Shown in pieces: positions 8,286 through 16,562 of a DNA stretch of 64,000 nucleotides; position 1 is the first letter of the stretch; each line of letters starts with the position of its first letter. Source of the stretch: Methanofollis aquaemaris (GTDB lineage: Archaea > Halobacteriota > Methanomicrobia > Methanomicrobiales > Methanofollaceae); assembly GCF_017357525.1 (NCBI RefSeq), contig NZ_CP036172.1:1090561-1154560 (forward strand). The letters are read 5' to 3'. The notes beneath the pieces are model-generated. The model was given only the letters and a program-made list of their open reading frames with translations, was not told the DNA's origin and searched no databases. The translations under genes and the position numbers were made by a program.

Positions 8286-9482
8286 ATGCAGTACAGGACC
8301 GTACCGAAAAACGGCGACAAACTCTCCGCACTCGGCTTTGGCGCCATGCGTCTCCCGACACGGATGGGCCGGATCGACGAGGGGCGCGCGATCAAACAGA
8401 TCAGGAGCGCCATCGAGAGCGGCGTCAACTATCTCGACACCGCCTACCCCTATCATGGCGGCGAGAGCGAGAAAATTCTGGGCAAGGCCCTCGAAGACGG
8501 GTACCGGGAACAGGTGAAGATCGCCGACAAACTTTCGCCCTGGCTCGTCAACTCGCGGGAAGAGATGGAGCAGATCCTGGACGTGCAACTCAGACGGCTC
8601 AGGACCGATCATATCGATTACTATCTCCTCCACATGCTCGATGCGCGGTCGTGGAAAAAACTGGTCGACCTGGACGTCTTCGCATTTCTGGAGGCGGCAC
8701 GGGACGCAGGGAAGATCACCAACATCGGATTCTCCTTTCACGGCGACCGCAAGACCTTCAGGGAGATCGTCGACGCCTATGACTGGACAATGTGCCAGAT
8801 CCAGTACAACATCCTCGACGAGAACCTCCAGGCCGGAAGAGAGGGACTGGAATATGCGGCGTCAAAAAAGATCGCCGTGATGATCATGGAACCCCTGCGG
8901 GGAGGGATGCTTGCCCGCGACCTGCCTGACGAGGCGCAGGCAATCTACGACCGCCCAGGGCTCTCCCGCTCCCCCGCAGACTGGGCGCTGCGATGGATCT
9001 GGGACCACCCCGACGTGACGATCGTCCTCTCGGGGATGAACGACGAACGCCACATCCGGGAGAACCTCCTGACCTGCGAAGACGCCCTGCCCGGTTCGAT
9101 GAGCAGTGCCGAGCATGCCGTCGTCGACGAGGTGAGGGCCGTCTACAAACGGTTGATCCGGGTCGACTGCACCGGGTGTGCGTACTGCATGCCCTGCCCC
9201 TTCGGCGTCGACATCCCGCAGTGCTTCCACTTCTACAACCAGTATCACATGACCGGCAACCGGATCATGACGCGGGGATTTTACATCGGGCAGGTGATCG
9301 GGTTTGACGGCGATCCGTCCAACGCCTCGCGCTGCCGGAGTTGCGGGAAATGCGTCGGGACATGTCCGCAGGGGATCGCGATTCCCGACGAACTGAAGAA
9401 GGTCAGGCGAGACCTCGACGGTCTTGCTACAAAACTGATGACGCCGCTGGTGAAGATGGTGATGAAGCGGCGGAAAGAGTGA
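8286..9482 (+). CDS. Aldo/keto reductase with C-terminal 4Fe-4S ferredoxin domain
   Basis: The 398-aa protein has an aldo/keto reductase barrel with the catalytic set Asp51, Tyr56, Lys82 and His116. After residue 290 comes an iron-sulfur domain with Cys296/299/302/305 and Cys351/354/357/361. Such fusions are common in methanogens and clostridia and are thought to couple carbonyl reduction to ferredoxin-type electron carriers; the substrate is unknown. I chose the ATG at 8286, where the barrel's first strand begins (MQYRTVPKNG), because the upstream open frame is repeat sequence. A GGTGGA stretch stands 4-9 bases ahead. It is a single-gene unit followed by a tRNA on the other strand. Confidence 0.9.
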   Translation: MQYRTVPKNGDKLSALGFGAMRLPTRMGRIDEGRAIKQIRSAIESGVNYLDTAYPYHGGESEKILGKALEDGYREQVKIADKLSPWLVNSREEMEQILDVQLRRLRTDHIDYYLLHMLDARSWKKLVDLDVFAFLEAARDAGKITNIGFSFHGDRKTFREIVDAYDWTMCQIQYNILDENLQAGREGLEYAASKKIAVMIMEPLRGGMLARDLPDEAQAIYDRPGLSRSPADWALRWIWDHPDVTIVLSGMNDERHIRENLLTCEDALPGSMSSAEHAVVDEVRAVYKRLIRVDCTGCAYCMPCPFGVDIPQCFHFYNQYHMTGNRIMTRGFYIGQVIGFDGDPSNASRCRSCGKCVGTCPQGIAIPDELKKVRRDLDGLATKLMTPLVKMVMKRRKE

Positions 9483-9556
9483 GGGATCGCCGCAGTGAAG
9501 CAGAGCGCATGCTCTCCTGCCAGGACAAACACACAAAACAAATCAGAAAATCTGCA

Positions 9557-9627
9557 TGCGATAGCCGGGATTCGAACCCGAGTTAGTGGCTTGGGAAGCC
9601 ACTGTCCTACCACTAGACTACTATCGC
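9557..9627 (-). tRNA. tRNA-Gly (anticodon CCC)
   Basis: Read on the minus strand, a 7-bp acceptor stem (GCGATAG/CTATCGC) closes a full cloverleaf. The anticodon stem GTGGC/GCCAC holds the loop TTCCCAA, giving anticodon CCC for GGG codons. The T arm has the TTCGAAT loop, and the discriminator is A. No CCA is encoded and no intron is present. Confidence 0.95.
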
Positions 9628-9653
9628 CTGAACCATATTTCATTGGCGTTCCC

Positions 9654-9665
9654 GGATTATAAAGG
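9654..9665 (-). promoter_or_regulatory. TATA box of the tRNA-Gly gene
   Basis: The minus strand reads CCTTTATAATCC about 27-38 bases before the tRNA 5' end, the usual archaeal TATA distance. Confidence 0.6.
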
Positions 9666-9725
9666 TTCTTTCTCCCCCGGCCCCGGCACCGGAAAGGGCG
9701 ACAGCCTTAAGACCACAGCATTGCA

Positions 9726-9736
9726 TTATATATACA
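9726..9736 (+). promoter_or_regulatory. rps15: TATA box of the S15 operon
   Basis: ATTATATATAC is a strong archaeal TATA element. Start of transcription is expected about 25 bases downstream, near 9752, which is where the structured leader's outer stem begins. Confidence 0.7.
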
Positions 9737-9751
9737 GCACTGAACGGTGCT

Positions 9752-9867
9752 GGCTGACGTAAGTCCGACGTGCCCCATGGCACGGCCCGGAGTGGCTCGG
9801 GATTACAGAGAGGTCAGTAGCAATACTGCTCTTTTCTGGACTTACTCTGGTCAATGTGAGGTAGAAT
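9752..9867 (+). ncRNA. Candidate structured RNA leader upstream of S15
   Basis: An outer stem pairs GTAAGTCC (9759-9766) with GGACTTAC (9838-9845), extended past a bulge by TGAC/GTCA. Inside are three hairpins: CGTGCC/GGCACG with a CCAT loop (9769-9784); CCC-GAG/CTC-GGG (86-101 of the 9700s block, 9786-9801); and AGAG/CTCT plus CAGTA/TACTG capped by a GCAA tetraloop (9807-9832). The predicted start of transcription coincides with the first stem base. GAGGT just before the S15 ATG follows the structure. It may be an S15 or operon regulatory element, or a separate small RNA. No family is recognised. Confidence 0.55.
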
Positions 9868-10326
9868 ATGGCACGAATGCATGCACGGCGGAGGGGTAAA
9901 TCCGGATCGGTCGCTCCGTACCGCACCGAAGCACCAGAGTGGTGTGGGATCTCCGGGGAAGAGGCCGTGAAGGTCGTCATCGACCTCCGCAAGACGGGCA
10001 AATCCAGCAGCGAGATCGGGTTTATCCTCAGGGACAAGTACGGTATCCCCGACATCAAACTCGTAGCCGGTAAGAAGATCGGCGAGATCCTCGAAGAGAA
10101 CGGGCTTGGCACCGACATCCCCGAGGACCTCAGGAACCTCATCGTCAAGGCGCTCGCGATGCGCAAGCACCTTGAGGAGAACAAGAAAGACCTGCACAAC
10201 AAGCGGCAGCTCCAGCTCACCGAGTCCAAGGTGCGCCGTCTTGTGAAGTATTACCGGTCGAGCGGGAAACTCGCTGCGGACTGGACATACAAACCAGAGA
10301 CTGCCGAAATCCTCCTCTCCAGATAA
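9868..10326 (+). CDS. rps15: Small ribosomal subunit protein S15 (uS15)
   Basis: The 152-aa archaeal/eukaryal-type S15 binds the 16S rRNA central domain. The N-terminal basic MARMHARRRGKSGS stretch and the C-terminal S15 fold (KDLHNKRQLQLTESKVRRL) are diagnostic. Length is normal for archaea. A GAGGT ribosome binding site precedes the ATG. It starts a four-gene plus-strand run with a DHH phosphoesterase 3 bases later, then pcc1 and S3Ae. The structured leader upstream could allow feedback control, as S15 does in bacteria, but that is inference. Confidence 0.96.
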   Translation: MARMHARRRGKSGSVAPYRTEAPEWCGISGEEAVKVVIDLRKTGKSSSEIGFILRDKYGIPDIKLVAGKKIGEILEENGLGTDIPEDLRNLIVKALAMRKHLEENKKDLHNKRQLQLTESKVRRLVKYYRSSGKLAADWTYKPETAEILLSR

Positions 10327-10329
10327 GTC

Positions 10330-11547
10330 ATGTCCATCCAGGCCGTTGCCGAAGAGGTTGCAGACCGGATCCTCGCCGCCGACTTCATCGAAGTCTACGC
10401 CCACCATGACGCCGACGGGATCGCCGCAGGGGCGATCCTCTGCCAGGCGATCCTCAGAGCGGGCGGGCGGTTCAGGCTGCGGGTGCGTCGGACCATCAGC
10501 GCGGACGACATCGTCCACCCTGAATCGACGCTCCTCTGCGACCTCGGCGCCGGCCTTGCCGACCTGCCCGAGAGCGTGATGGTCGTCGACCATCATGTCC
10601 CCCACTTCGAGGGGGCATATCACGTCAACCCGCGCCTCGCCGGCATCGACGGGGAACGGGAACTCTCGGCTTCAGGGACGGCATACCTGGTGGCACAGGC
10701 GCTCGGCGACCACCGCGACCTGGTCGGCCTCGCACTCATCGGGATCTACGGGGACAGACAGGAGTTCACCGGGAAAAATCGGGAGATCCTCAACGACGGG
10801 ATCGCCAACGGCTACATCTCCCCGGAAAAAGGACTCCTTCTCCCCGGACGCGGGATGCGCGAGGCCCTCGAGACCGCCATCGACCCCTACATCAGAGGAG
10901 TGAGCGGGCGCCCCGAGACGGTGACCGGGATCCTCGAACACGCGGTCGGCGAGGAGGAGGTCGCCGAAGATCTCCTCCTCTCCCTGCTCGTGCTCGAGGC
11001 CGGCGGCGATGTCGCACCCTCGGTCTTTTCACGACTCTACGGCGAACGCTACCGGCTCGAACGCGAGGTCGTCGAAGACGCCCGCACCCTTGCCGCACTC
11101 GTCGACGGTTGCGGCCAGGAAGGCCGGGGCGGCCTCGCCGCCTCAGTCTGTCTCAGGTCGCCCGGCGCCGTCGAAGAGGCCTTCGGGGTGGCACAGACGC
11201 ACCGGCGCCGGGTGCTTGCCGGCGTCGAGGGGGCCAGACCCCTCGACAGGAGCGGGCGAGTCTACGGCGTCGAGGACGCAGGTGCCGCGAGTGGCGTGGC
11301 CGACTGCCTGGCCTTCGACCTGAAGCGAGACGCCCCCGTGGCGGTCCTCGCCCCGCGAGACGACACATGGCAGGTCTCGGCACGCTGTCCGCCAGGAGTG
11401 GAGGCCGACCTGGAGTTCATCCTCCGCGACCTCGCCGCAACCCTGGGCGGGTCGGGCGGCGGTCACCGGAACCGGGGCGGTGCCTCGATTCCGGCCGACC
11501 AGGTCGAAGCGTTCAGAGACGAGTTCATCAAGGCGGTGGCCTCATGA
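10330..11547 (+). CDS. DHH-family phosphoesterase, archaeal RecJ-like
   Basis: The 405-aa protein has the DHH superfamily motifs: HHDADG (25-30), CDLG (69-72) and VVDHHVP (84-90), with a C-terminal DHHA1-type GGGHRNRGG segment near residue 380. These bind two metal ions and cut phosphodiesters in single-stranded DNA, RNA or small nucleotides. Archaeal relatives include the GINS-associated nuclease and RecJ2-type exonucleases; I cannot say which this is. It sits 3 bases after S15, and its TGA overlaps the pcc1 ATG, so it is co-translated within a ribosomal/KEOPS operon. Confidence 0.88.
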   Translation: MSIQAVAEEVADRILAADFIEVYAHHDADGIAAGAILCQAILRAGGRFRLRVRRTISADDIVHPESTLLCDLGAGLADLPESVMVVDHHVPHFEGAYHVNPRLAGIDGERELSASGTAYLVAQALGDHRDLVGLALIGIYGDRQEFTGKNREILNDGIANGYISPEKGLLLPGRGMREALETAIDPYIRGVSGRPETVTGILEHAVGEEEVAEDLLLSLLVLEAGGDVAPSVFSRLYGERYRLEREVVEDARTLAALVDGCGQEGRGGLAASVCLRSPGAVEEAFGVAQTHRRRVLAGVEGARPLDRSGRVYGVEDAGAASGVADCLAFDLKRDAPVAVLAPRDDTWQVSARCPPGVEADLEFILRDLAATLGGSGGGHRNRGGASIPADQVEAFRDEFIKAVAS

Positions 11548-11774
11548 TCGGCATCAAGGGCCGGATCACCACCGAGAGCGCCAGAAGCAGATGCGTCGCG
11601 GCCTCTCTCGCCCCGGACAATCTCACCGGGATGGAGACCAGGGCACAGGGCCCGGCGGTCGTGACCGAGGTCACCGGCACCCACCTGCGCTCGGTGATCG
11701 CATCGGCGGACGATTATCTGATGAACCTCGCCATCGCCGAGGAGGTCTGTGCGGATGTCTCGGAAGAACCCTGA
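11544..11774 (+). CDS. pcc1: KEOPS complex subunit Pcc1
   Basis: This 76-aa protein (MIGIKGRITTES to CADVSEEP) matches the small Pcc1 subunit, which forms the dimer platform that holds Kae1 in the KEOPS complex for tRNA t6A synthesis. Features are the short beta-beta-alpha layout and the closing LRSVIASADDYLMNLAIAEE helix. The ATG overlaps the upstream stop as ATGA, which sets the start even though the frame is open further upstream. The position between DHH phosphoesterase and S3Ae is a familiar archaeal order. Its enzyme partner TsaC is at 1837-2418. Confidence 0.82.
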   Translation: MIGIKGRITTESARSRCVAASLAPDNLTGMETRAQGPAVVTEVTGTHLRSVIASADDYLMNLAIAEEVCADVSEEP

Positions 11775-11856
11775 CACCTCAAAACGACCTGGAAATATGA
11801 CAAAACTGGTTGGAGAAACAGAGCAGAGGTTTAAATTCTTATAATAAGGTGATTTC

Positions 11857-12456
11857 ATGGCAAAGAGAAAACAGGTTGGAAAGCGGGTCGAGGGCTGGAA
11901 GGCCAAGTCCTGGTACAAGGTCTATGGCCCCGAAGCCTTCGGCAAGGCCTATCTCGGCGATACGATCTCCGCCGACCCCGAGAAAGTAGCGGGACGCGTG
12001 CTGCAGACCACGCTCGGCGAGATCTCTCACGACTACGGAAAGCAGCACATCAAGATGCGCTTTAAGATCAACAACGTGGCAGGTGACGCGGCATACACCG
12101 AGTTCGTCGGGCACGAGATCACCCGCGACTACATGCGCGGGCTGGTGAAGAGGAAGACCTCGCGGATCGACTCTATCGTCCTGACCAACACGAAGGACGG
12201 GAAGAAGGTACGGGTCACCGTCACCTGCTTCACCATCAACCGTGCCGAAAACAGTCAGATCCACGCGATCAGGGGGACGATCATGAAGAACCTCCTCGAC
12301 ACGGCGGCGCAGAACACCTTCGACGAGTTCTCCAAGATGATCGTCTCCGGCGATCTCGCCAAGGAAACCTTCAAGGCCATCAAGACCATCTTCCCGGTCC
12401 GCCGGGTCGAGGTCATCAAGAGCAGGGTCGAGACCCCGGTCTCGTTCGTGGCCTGA
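11857..12456 (+). CDS. rps3ae: Small ribosomal subunit protein S3Ae (eS1)
   Basis: The 199-aa protein is the archaeal eS1 homologue found near the mRNA exit of the small subunit. It starts MAKRKQVGKRVEGWKAKSWY and contains GDTISADPEKVAGRV and RKTSRIDSI, all typical. A strong GGTGATTTC ribosome binding site stands immediately before the ATG. It ends the S15 operon; a seven-T run at 12465-12471 follows as a likely terminator. The 82-base gap before it holds only a 15-codon open frame. Confidence 0.96.
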   Translation: MAKRKQVGKRVEGWKAKSWYKVYGPEAFGKAYLGDTISADPEKVAGRVLQTTLGEISHDYGKQHIKMRFKINNVAGDAAYTEFVGHEITRDYMRGLVKRKTSRIDSIVLTNTKDGKKVRVTVTCFTINRAENSQIHAIRGTIMKNLLDTAAQNTFDEFSKMIVSGDLAKETFKAIKTIFPVRRVEVIKSRVETPVSFVA

Positions 12457-12464
12457 ACACTCTC

Positions 12465-12471
12465 TTTTTTT
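12465..12471 (+). terminator. Oligo-T terminator of the S15-S3Ae operon
   Basis: A run of seven T begins nine bases after the S3Ae stop, with no further gene until 12863. Confidence 0.6.
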
Positions 12472-12862
12472 CTGAAAATTGTCCCCGCAGAGCCCATGCT
12501 CTCTGTGGAGAAACTTTTGATCTCGCTCCTCACGACCGGAAAGCGGGCGGGAACAGAAGGTCGCCAATCGAATGCACTTGAACGGTGGACATTTTTGACC
12601 GTGAAGAAAACGCCGGGGATGAGTACGCCCCCTTCATGATCTTCTCGCCGCCTTCCCGGCCCTATCGCAATCCCGGGGGTTCCGGGGGCGCGCAGCGCCT
12701 CTCCCGCAGCCCGACCTCTCCCGATCTCGGGGGCCGACGGTGTCATGGCCTATCCCGACGGTTCCTGCAGAAGAAAGGACAATCGATCTCATAAAAAATT
12801 CCAAACTCCTCCCTGTACCCATCGAAGAGATTGAAAATACTCATAAGCCCCCGAGATGAGAG
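12472..12862. repeat. Spacer with a degenerate copy of the dispersed intergenic element
   Basis: No gene is supported. From about 12575 the bases GGACATTTTTGACCGTGAAGAA, then a CGCCTTCCC block and the GGGGGTTCCGGGGGC motif, parallel the elements near 560-690 and 14630-14750. A GGCGC/GCGCC hairpin lies at about 12686-12698. The last 60 bases are AT-richer and probably hold the promoter of the next gene. Confidence 0.45.
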
Positions 12863-13783
12863 ATGTACAGTTTCATGGAGAACGGAGTTCAGAACTGGCT
12901 CCACCAGTGTTCACTCCCTGACGGCACCGAACTCCAGGAGCACACCCTGAAGACCGAGAGGAACATGATCATCGGGGATCGGTGCACCATCGATTACGGG
13001 CTGAAAGGGGAGGACATTATCGTATGCGAGTTTTGCACGCTCAACGGGAGCGTTATTGCGGACGGAGACGTGCGGATCGATAACTGGTGTGAGATTAACG
13101 GAGATGTGATCGTGGCCGAGGACGCGTACCTCGGCGAGGGGGTTAAAGTCCACGGCAGACTGATCGTCCAGGGCGACCTCGACATCGGGGACAACGTGCA
13201 GATCGACCGCGGTTTCGAGGCGAAAGGATGGATCTCGATCCGCAACCCGATGCCGGTGATCGTCTACCTTCTTCTCTATGTGATGACCCTCCTCAAGATG
13301 GAGGACCAGAACGAGATCGAAGACGCCCTCTCTGAACTCTTTGGAGATGAAGACGAAGAAGACCAGAACGAAAAAGCACCCCTCCTCATCCCTTCAGGCT
13401 CGCACCTCGACATGAAGGTCTTCTCTGTCCCGGCGGCCATGAGCATCGGAGACGGGTGCCGTCTCCATGGAAACATCAGGGCCAATTCGGTGGATGTGGG
13501 GAACGGCACGACTATCTTTGGGAGCCTGAGGGCACACGGCACCATCGGGATCGGCCCCGAGACAAAGGTGCACGGAAATGTCGAGGGAGAAGACGAGGTC
13601 ATGATTGCGGAACAGGTCCGCATCCTCGGCGATGTCGTCGCCGACTCCCTTGTCCTCCATGAGGAGGCGCGTGTCGACGGAGTCATCAGGGCGCCGCAAG
13701 GGGTGCGGATCGATCGAAAAGCGGAGAACAACGGCGATGAAAGCAGCGAAAATTCTGGAATTGGACAGCCTGAACTTTGTTGA
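12863..13783 (+). CDS. Bactofilin-like/polymer-forming beta-solenoid protein
   Basis: The 306-aa protein is made of short hexapeptide-like repeats (IIGDRCTIDYG, VIADGDVRIDN, VIVAEDAYLGEGVKVHG, LIVQGDLDIGDNV) typical of a left-handed or bactofilin beta-solenoid. A hydrophobic helix (MPVIVYLLLYVMTLL, about 131-145) and an acidic linker (GDEDEEDQNE) split it into two solenoid halves. This suggests a membrane-attached scaffold with a solenoid on each side of one helix. Function is unknown. The last 47 bases overlap the next gene, so the two are coupled. The ATG at 12863 is the first in frame; MENG four codons on is an alternative. Confidence 0.7.
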   Translation: MYSFMENGVQNWLHQCSLPDGTELQEHTLKTERNMIIGDRCTIDYGLKGEDIIVCEFCTLNGSVIADGDVRIDNWCEINGDVIVAEDAYLGEGVKVHGRLIVQGDLDIGDNVQIDRGFEAKGWISIRNPMPVIVYLLLYVMTLLKMEDQNEIEDALSELFGDEDEEDQNEKAPLLIPSGSHLDMKVFSVPAAMSIGDGCRLHGNIRANSVDVGNGTTIFGSLRAHGTIGIGPETKVHGNVEGEDEVMIAEQVRILGDVVADSLVLHEEARVDGVIRAPQGVRIDRKAENNGDESSENSGIGQPELC

Positions 13784-14573
13784 AGGCTCTTTTGCGGATC
13801 TGGCGGACCCCGAATCGGCCCTGCCGATCCTCTCCTGTCGACCGGAGGAGGGGAGGCTCCTTGTCGACGAGAATGAGGATCTCCTGGCGGTCGCATTCAA
13901 AACCGGCGACGACTGGATCGGGGCGAGTTATCTCTTCCACCCGCCTGAGAGCGAGGTGATCGATCTCTTCGACGAGATCGATGCCGAGATGTATCAGGAG
14001 AAGCGGGAGGTCTGGGCGGCGGCGATGCGGGAGTATTACAGCACCGAACTGCTCCGCACGGTCAGCCCGACGATGGAGGATATCCCTCCCGACCGGCAGG
14101 ACAAGATTGTGGATCTTGTCAGGGAGGTCTGGGAAGAAAAAGAGGGAGGGGTCTGCCTTGACTGTTGCTGCGGTTCGGGAGTCGGCGCGGCCGCGCTCAG
14201 GTCGATCGGGATGCGGCCGCTGGCCTACGATCACGACCCGACCCTGCTCGCCCTCGGGTTGGGGGAGGGGCGGCTCCTGACCGACGAGACGGCCTGCATC
14301 GACGCCACCGACGCGACGGTCTATTTCAGCCCGGCACCTTACGGGGCGGTCTTCATGATGGGGACGATCCGCTCCTTCGACGCCGAGATCTGGGAGGCGA
14401 TCACCGCGGAACTGCTGGAACTCTCCGAAGAGACTCTCATCACCGTCGCCACCGAGGAAGAAATCAGACTCGTTGCAGAGTGGTGCCGTCTGGCGGGCAG
14501 GACGACCGAGGTCAGGGAGAACACGCGCGATCCCATCTACGATCGCTGGGTCTGCCTGGCGAGAAGAGGGTGA
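13737..14573 (+). CDS. Methyltransferase-like conserved protein, 278 aa
   Basis: Residues 141-150 read LDCCCGSGVG, the glycine-rich SAM-binding motif I of class I methyltransferases, followed by an acidic residue after the next strand (LAYDHDP) as motif II. The N-terminal 120 residues resemble nothing I know. A late stretch (LITVATEEEIRLVAEWCRLAG) fits the end of a Rossmann fold. The substrate is unknown. The ATG lies inside the upstream solenoid gene; the reading frame is open further up but the protein homologous part begins here. Translational coupling to the solenoid gene suggests a shared role, with no direct proof. Confidence 0.6.
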   Translation: MKAAKILELDSLNFVEGSFADLADPESALPILSCRPEEGRLLVDENEDLLAVAFKTGDDWIGASYLFHPPESEVIDLFDEIDAEMYQEKREVWAAAMREYYSTELLRTVSPTMEDIPPDRQDKIVDLVREVWEEKEGGVCLDCCCGSGVGAAALRSIGMRPLAYDHDPTLLALGLGEGRLLTDETACIDATDATVYFSPAPYGAVFMMGTIRSFDAEIWEAITAELLELSEETLITVATEEEIRLVAEWCRLAGRTTEVRENTRDPIYDRWVCLARRG

Positions 14574-14972
14574 CATTCCCCTGGCGGCGAGTCAAGAACA
14601 CAGGGTCACCACCAATAGACTACAATTATTGGCCGTGAAGAAATTCTCGGCCCTGTAGAAACCATCCTCTTTTCATCCCTTCAACCCCCCTATGACCGAA
14701 TCCATCGCCTTCCCTCATTCTTGCACCGGGGGCAACGCCCCCGGCGAGAACATGTGGGAAGGCGTGAGAGCGGGAACGATTGATGGGGAGGACGGCAACG
14801 GGCTCTGGAAACACTCACCTCTCCACCATAAGGAGAGTGATTAAGGATCTCACCAGAGCCATTTCTTCTATCAGAAAAAATAGCGGAGCGCCGGGTCTCA
14901 TGAGAGCACATCCACCGATTGCAATCGATCGGCCCGGTGGATTTCTTTCAGAAAAGCGTTTCAGGAAAAATG
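14574..14972. repeat. Spacer with dispersed element and perfect GC hairpin
   Basis: No gene is supported. GGCCGTGAAGAAATTCTCGG at about 14632 and ATCGCCTTCCC at 14704 match the other element copies. The 8-bp hairpin CCGGGGGC/GCCCCCGG with an AAC loop is at 14726-14744, followed by GGAAGGCGTGAGAG. The pieces occur in the same order as near 560-760. Confidence 0.5.
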
Positions 14973-15137
14973 TCAGGCGAGGGGGTCGTATTTTTTCAGT
15001 CTGTCGATCACGGCATCGGCAGGCGGAATGACCTCTGCGTGTTCCCCGATGAAGGTTCGCACTGCCTCCTCACCCTGAACAATTTTTCCGCAGTCAAGTC
15101 CGTCTCCTTTGATTTTTCTGGCAAATGACCACGACAT
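14973..15137 (-). CDS. Small conserved protein, 54 aa
   Basis: The protein starts MSWSFARKIKGDG, includes LDCGKIVQGEE and ends DRLKKYDPLA. It is compact and charged with one cysteine and no membrane helix. I believe similar short proteins exist in other methanogens but I cannot name a family. I chose the ATG at 15137 because GGAG stands seven bases before it; the frame is open for 14 more codons upstream. It is isolated between a repeat spacer and the surface-protein block. Confidence 0.6.
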   Translation of the reverse strand: MSWSFARKIKGDGLDCGKIVQGEEAVRTFIGEHAEVIPPADAVIDRLKKYDPLA

Positions 15138-15449
15138 CTCGTTTCTCCGATCCTGGGGCTGGGTCTGTCCCCTGTTCATGGCAGAATATTCTCATCTTAT
15201 GGCATAAATAATGTTTCATTTTCAATATATTTTTTAATCTGTTAGAGGGAGTTTGAAATACATTAACCTCGATGGTTTCGGCTTCAAGGGTATGAAGAGG
15301 GATATATCCGGGAGATCCGATCAGGTCTGCCCTGAGACCGCACGGCGGTCAAATCGCAGACCTCAGATCCGGGAGAAGAGCAGAGAAGAGATCCGCGGGA
15401 AAAATGAGAATTGATTTCGACCCCTAAGATCATCCACAGGGCCGAGTTT
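15138..15449. other. Gene-free AT-rich spacer
   Basis: The bases from about 15190 to 15260 are strongly AT-rich (TTTCATTTTCAATATATTTTTTAATC) and can hold the promoter of the small minus-strand gene. Between 15300 and 15449, downstream of the 370-aa surface-protein gene, I see no gene and no clear oligo-T terminator. Confidence 0.4.
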
Positions 15450-16562
15450 TCACTTCTGTCTCCACATGACATATCCCCCGACCGCCAGTGTGCAGAGGAG
15501 CAGCAGTCCTCCGGCCCCGATCAGCGCCCAGGGAGTCTCTCCGGCGGTCGGTGCCGGTTGTGGTTCATCCGGCCCGATCGTGGTGACCGTAGCGGCCGGG
15601 CGGTCCGCCGAGGCCGCCACCGATTCTGGAGTGGCCCATGAGAGGGCGAAGAGGCTGAAGTGCGAGACGCGGGCGGTCACCGTCCGCGTGGCCGGGTCAA
15701 TGGTGGCGGGGACTTCCTGCCAGGCCCCGCTCTCGGGGTTGTACCACATCACCGTCAGGGTGGCCGGGTCGCCGATCTCCTCCCACTCTTCCGCGGAGAG
15801 CGTGTAGGTGAGGGTGATCGGCGGGTCGAAGGTGGCGCCGGCCGGGCCGCAACTGAGGGCGAACCCGACCGTCGTCCCCGGCGGGATCGGCGGCGTGCCG
15901 GTCAGTCCGGCCTTTTTGACGGTCACTTCACCGAGCGGCTCGCCGTCCCGGTCGCGGGCGACCGTGCCCTCCCTGAGAGTCACCGAGCCGACGCCGTCGC
16001 CGGTCCGCACGGTTACGCTCTCGGTCAGTTCACCGCTCTTTGTCATCAGGAGAGAGGCGCGTTCGACGGACGTCGTCTGAGTCGCGGTCGGGGCGGGCGG
16101 GTTGGAGACCGGGGACGGTCCGCCGCCACCGCCACTGCCACCGCTCGACGGAGGGTTCGGCTTCGGCGTCGGCGTCACATCGCCGCTCCCGACGCTCAGG
16201 TCAACGCGGCTCGTGCCTTTCGGGGTGAAGGTCGCCGTCTCTTTCGCCGTCTCCCCGTCGACCAGGAAGGTGATCGTCTCGCCGGCGAGGTCGTCGGTAC
16301 CAAGGACCAGCAGTTTCTCGCCTGCATGCCGGGTGGAGCCGCCGTACGTCCCGTCCGCCGCGGTCGTCACCGGCCCGTACGTCTCGCCGCCCAGCACCGC
16401 CGTGATCTCGATGTCGGCCGGTGCCGGGGAGCCGTCGATCGTCACGCTCCCTTTGAACTCATGGGGAAAAACGGGGACGCCCCCGTCGGCCGCCGCCGCC
16501 CCTGCGACGAGGCCGCAGAGGAGGAGGAGCACCGCAATGCTTTGCCAGGTCTTCATCTTCAC
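15450..16562 (-). CDS. Membrane-anchored surface protein, 370 aa
   Basis: A signal peptide (KTWQSIAVLLLLCGLVAGAAAA) leads into an Ig/carboxypeptidase-regulatory-like domain (about 30-125), a Pro/Gly/Ser linker (PTPKPNPPSSGGSGGGGG), a beta domain (about 165-310) that ends VSHFSLFALSW, and a C-terminal helix (TPWALIGAGGLLLLCTLAVGGYVMW) with RQK after it. It should sit outside the cell, anchored by the C-terminus. The start is a GTG at 16562 overlapping the stop of the giant gene upstream (GTGA); an ATG two codons in is equally likely. The two surface proteins are thus translationally coupled and may act together. Confidence 0.8.
   Translation of the reverse strand: MKMKTWQSIAVLLLLCGLVAGAAAADGGVPVFPHEFKGSVTIDGSPAPADIEITAVLGGETYGPVTTAADGTYGGSTRHAGEKLLVLGTDDLAGETITFLVDGETAKETATFTPKGTSRVDLSVGSGDVTPTPKPNPPSSGGSGGGGGPSPVSNPPAPTATQTTSVERASLLMTKSGELTESVTVRTGDGVGSVTLREGTVARDRDGEPLGEVTVKKAGLTGTPPIPPGTTVGFALSCGPAGATFDPPITLTYTLSAEEWEEIGDPATLTVMWYNPESGAWQEVPATIDPATRTVTARVSHFSLFALSWATPESVAASADRPAATVTTIGPDEPQPAPTAGETPWALIGAGGLLLLCTLAVGGYVMWRQK

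Noticed and set aside
11797-11844. Fifteen-codon frame MTKLVGETEQRFKFL before S3Ae
   Set aside because: It ends just before the S3Ae ribosome binding site and could be a leader peptide, but it has no ribosome binding site of its own and is too short to support.
12585-12794. 69-codon frame after S3Ae
   Set aside because: It is made of the dispersed repeat and the GC hairpin; its codon composition does not look like a gene.
14780-15031. 83-codon plus-strand frame in the spacer before the surface block
   Set aside because: It lies over repeat DNA, has no ribosome binding site and overlaps the better-supported 54-aa minus-strand gene.
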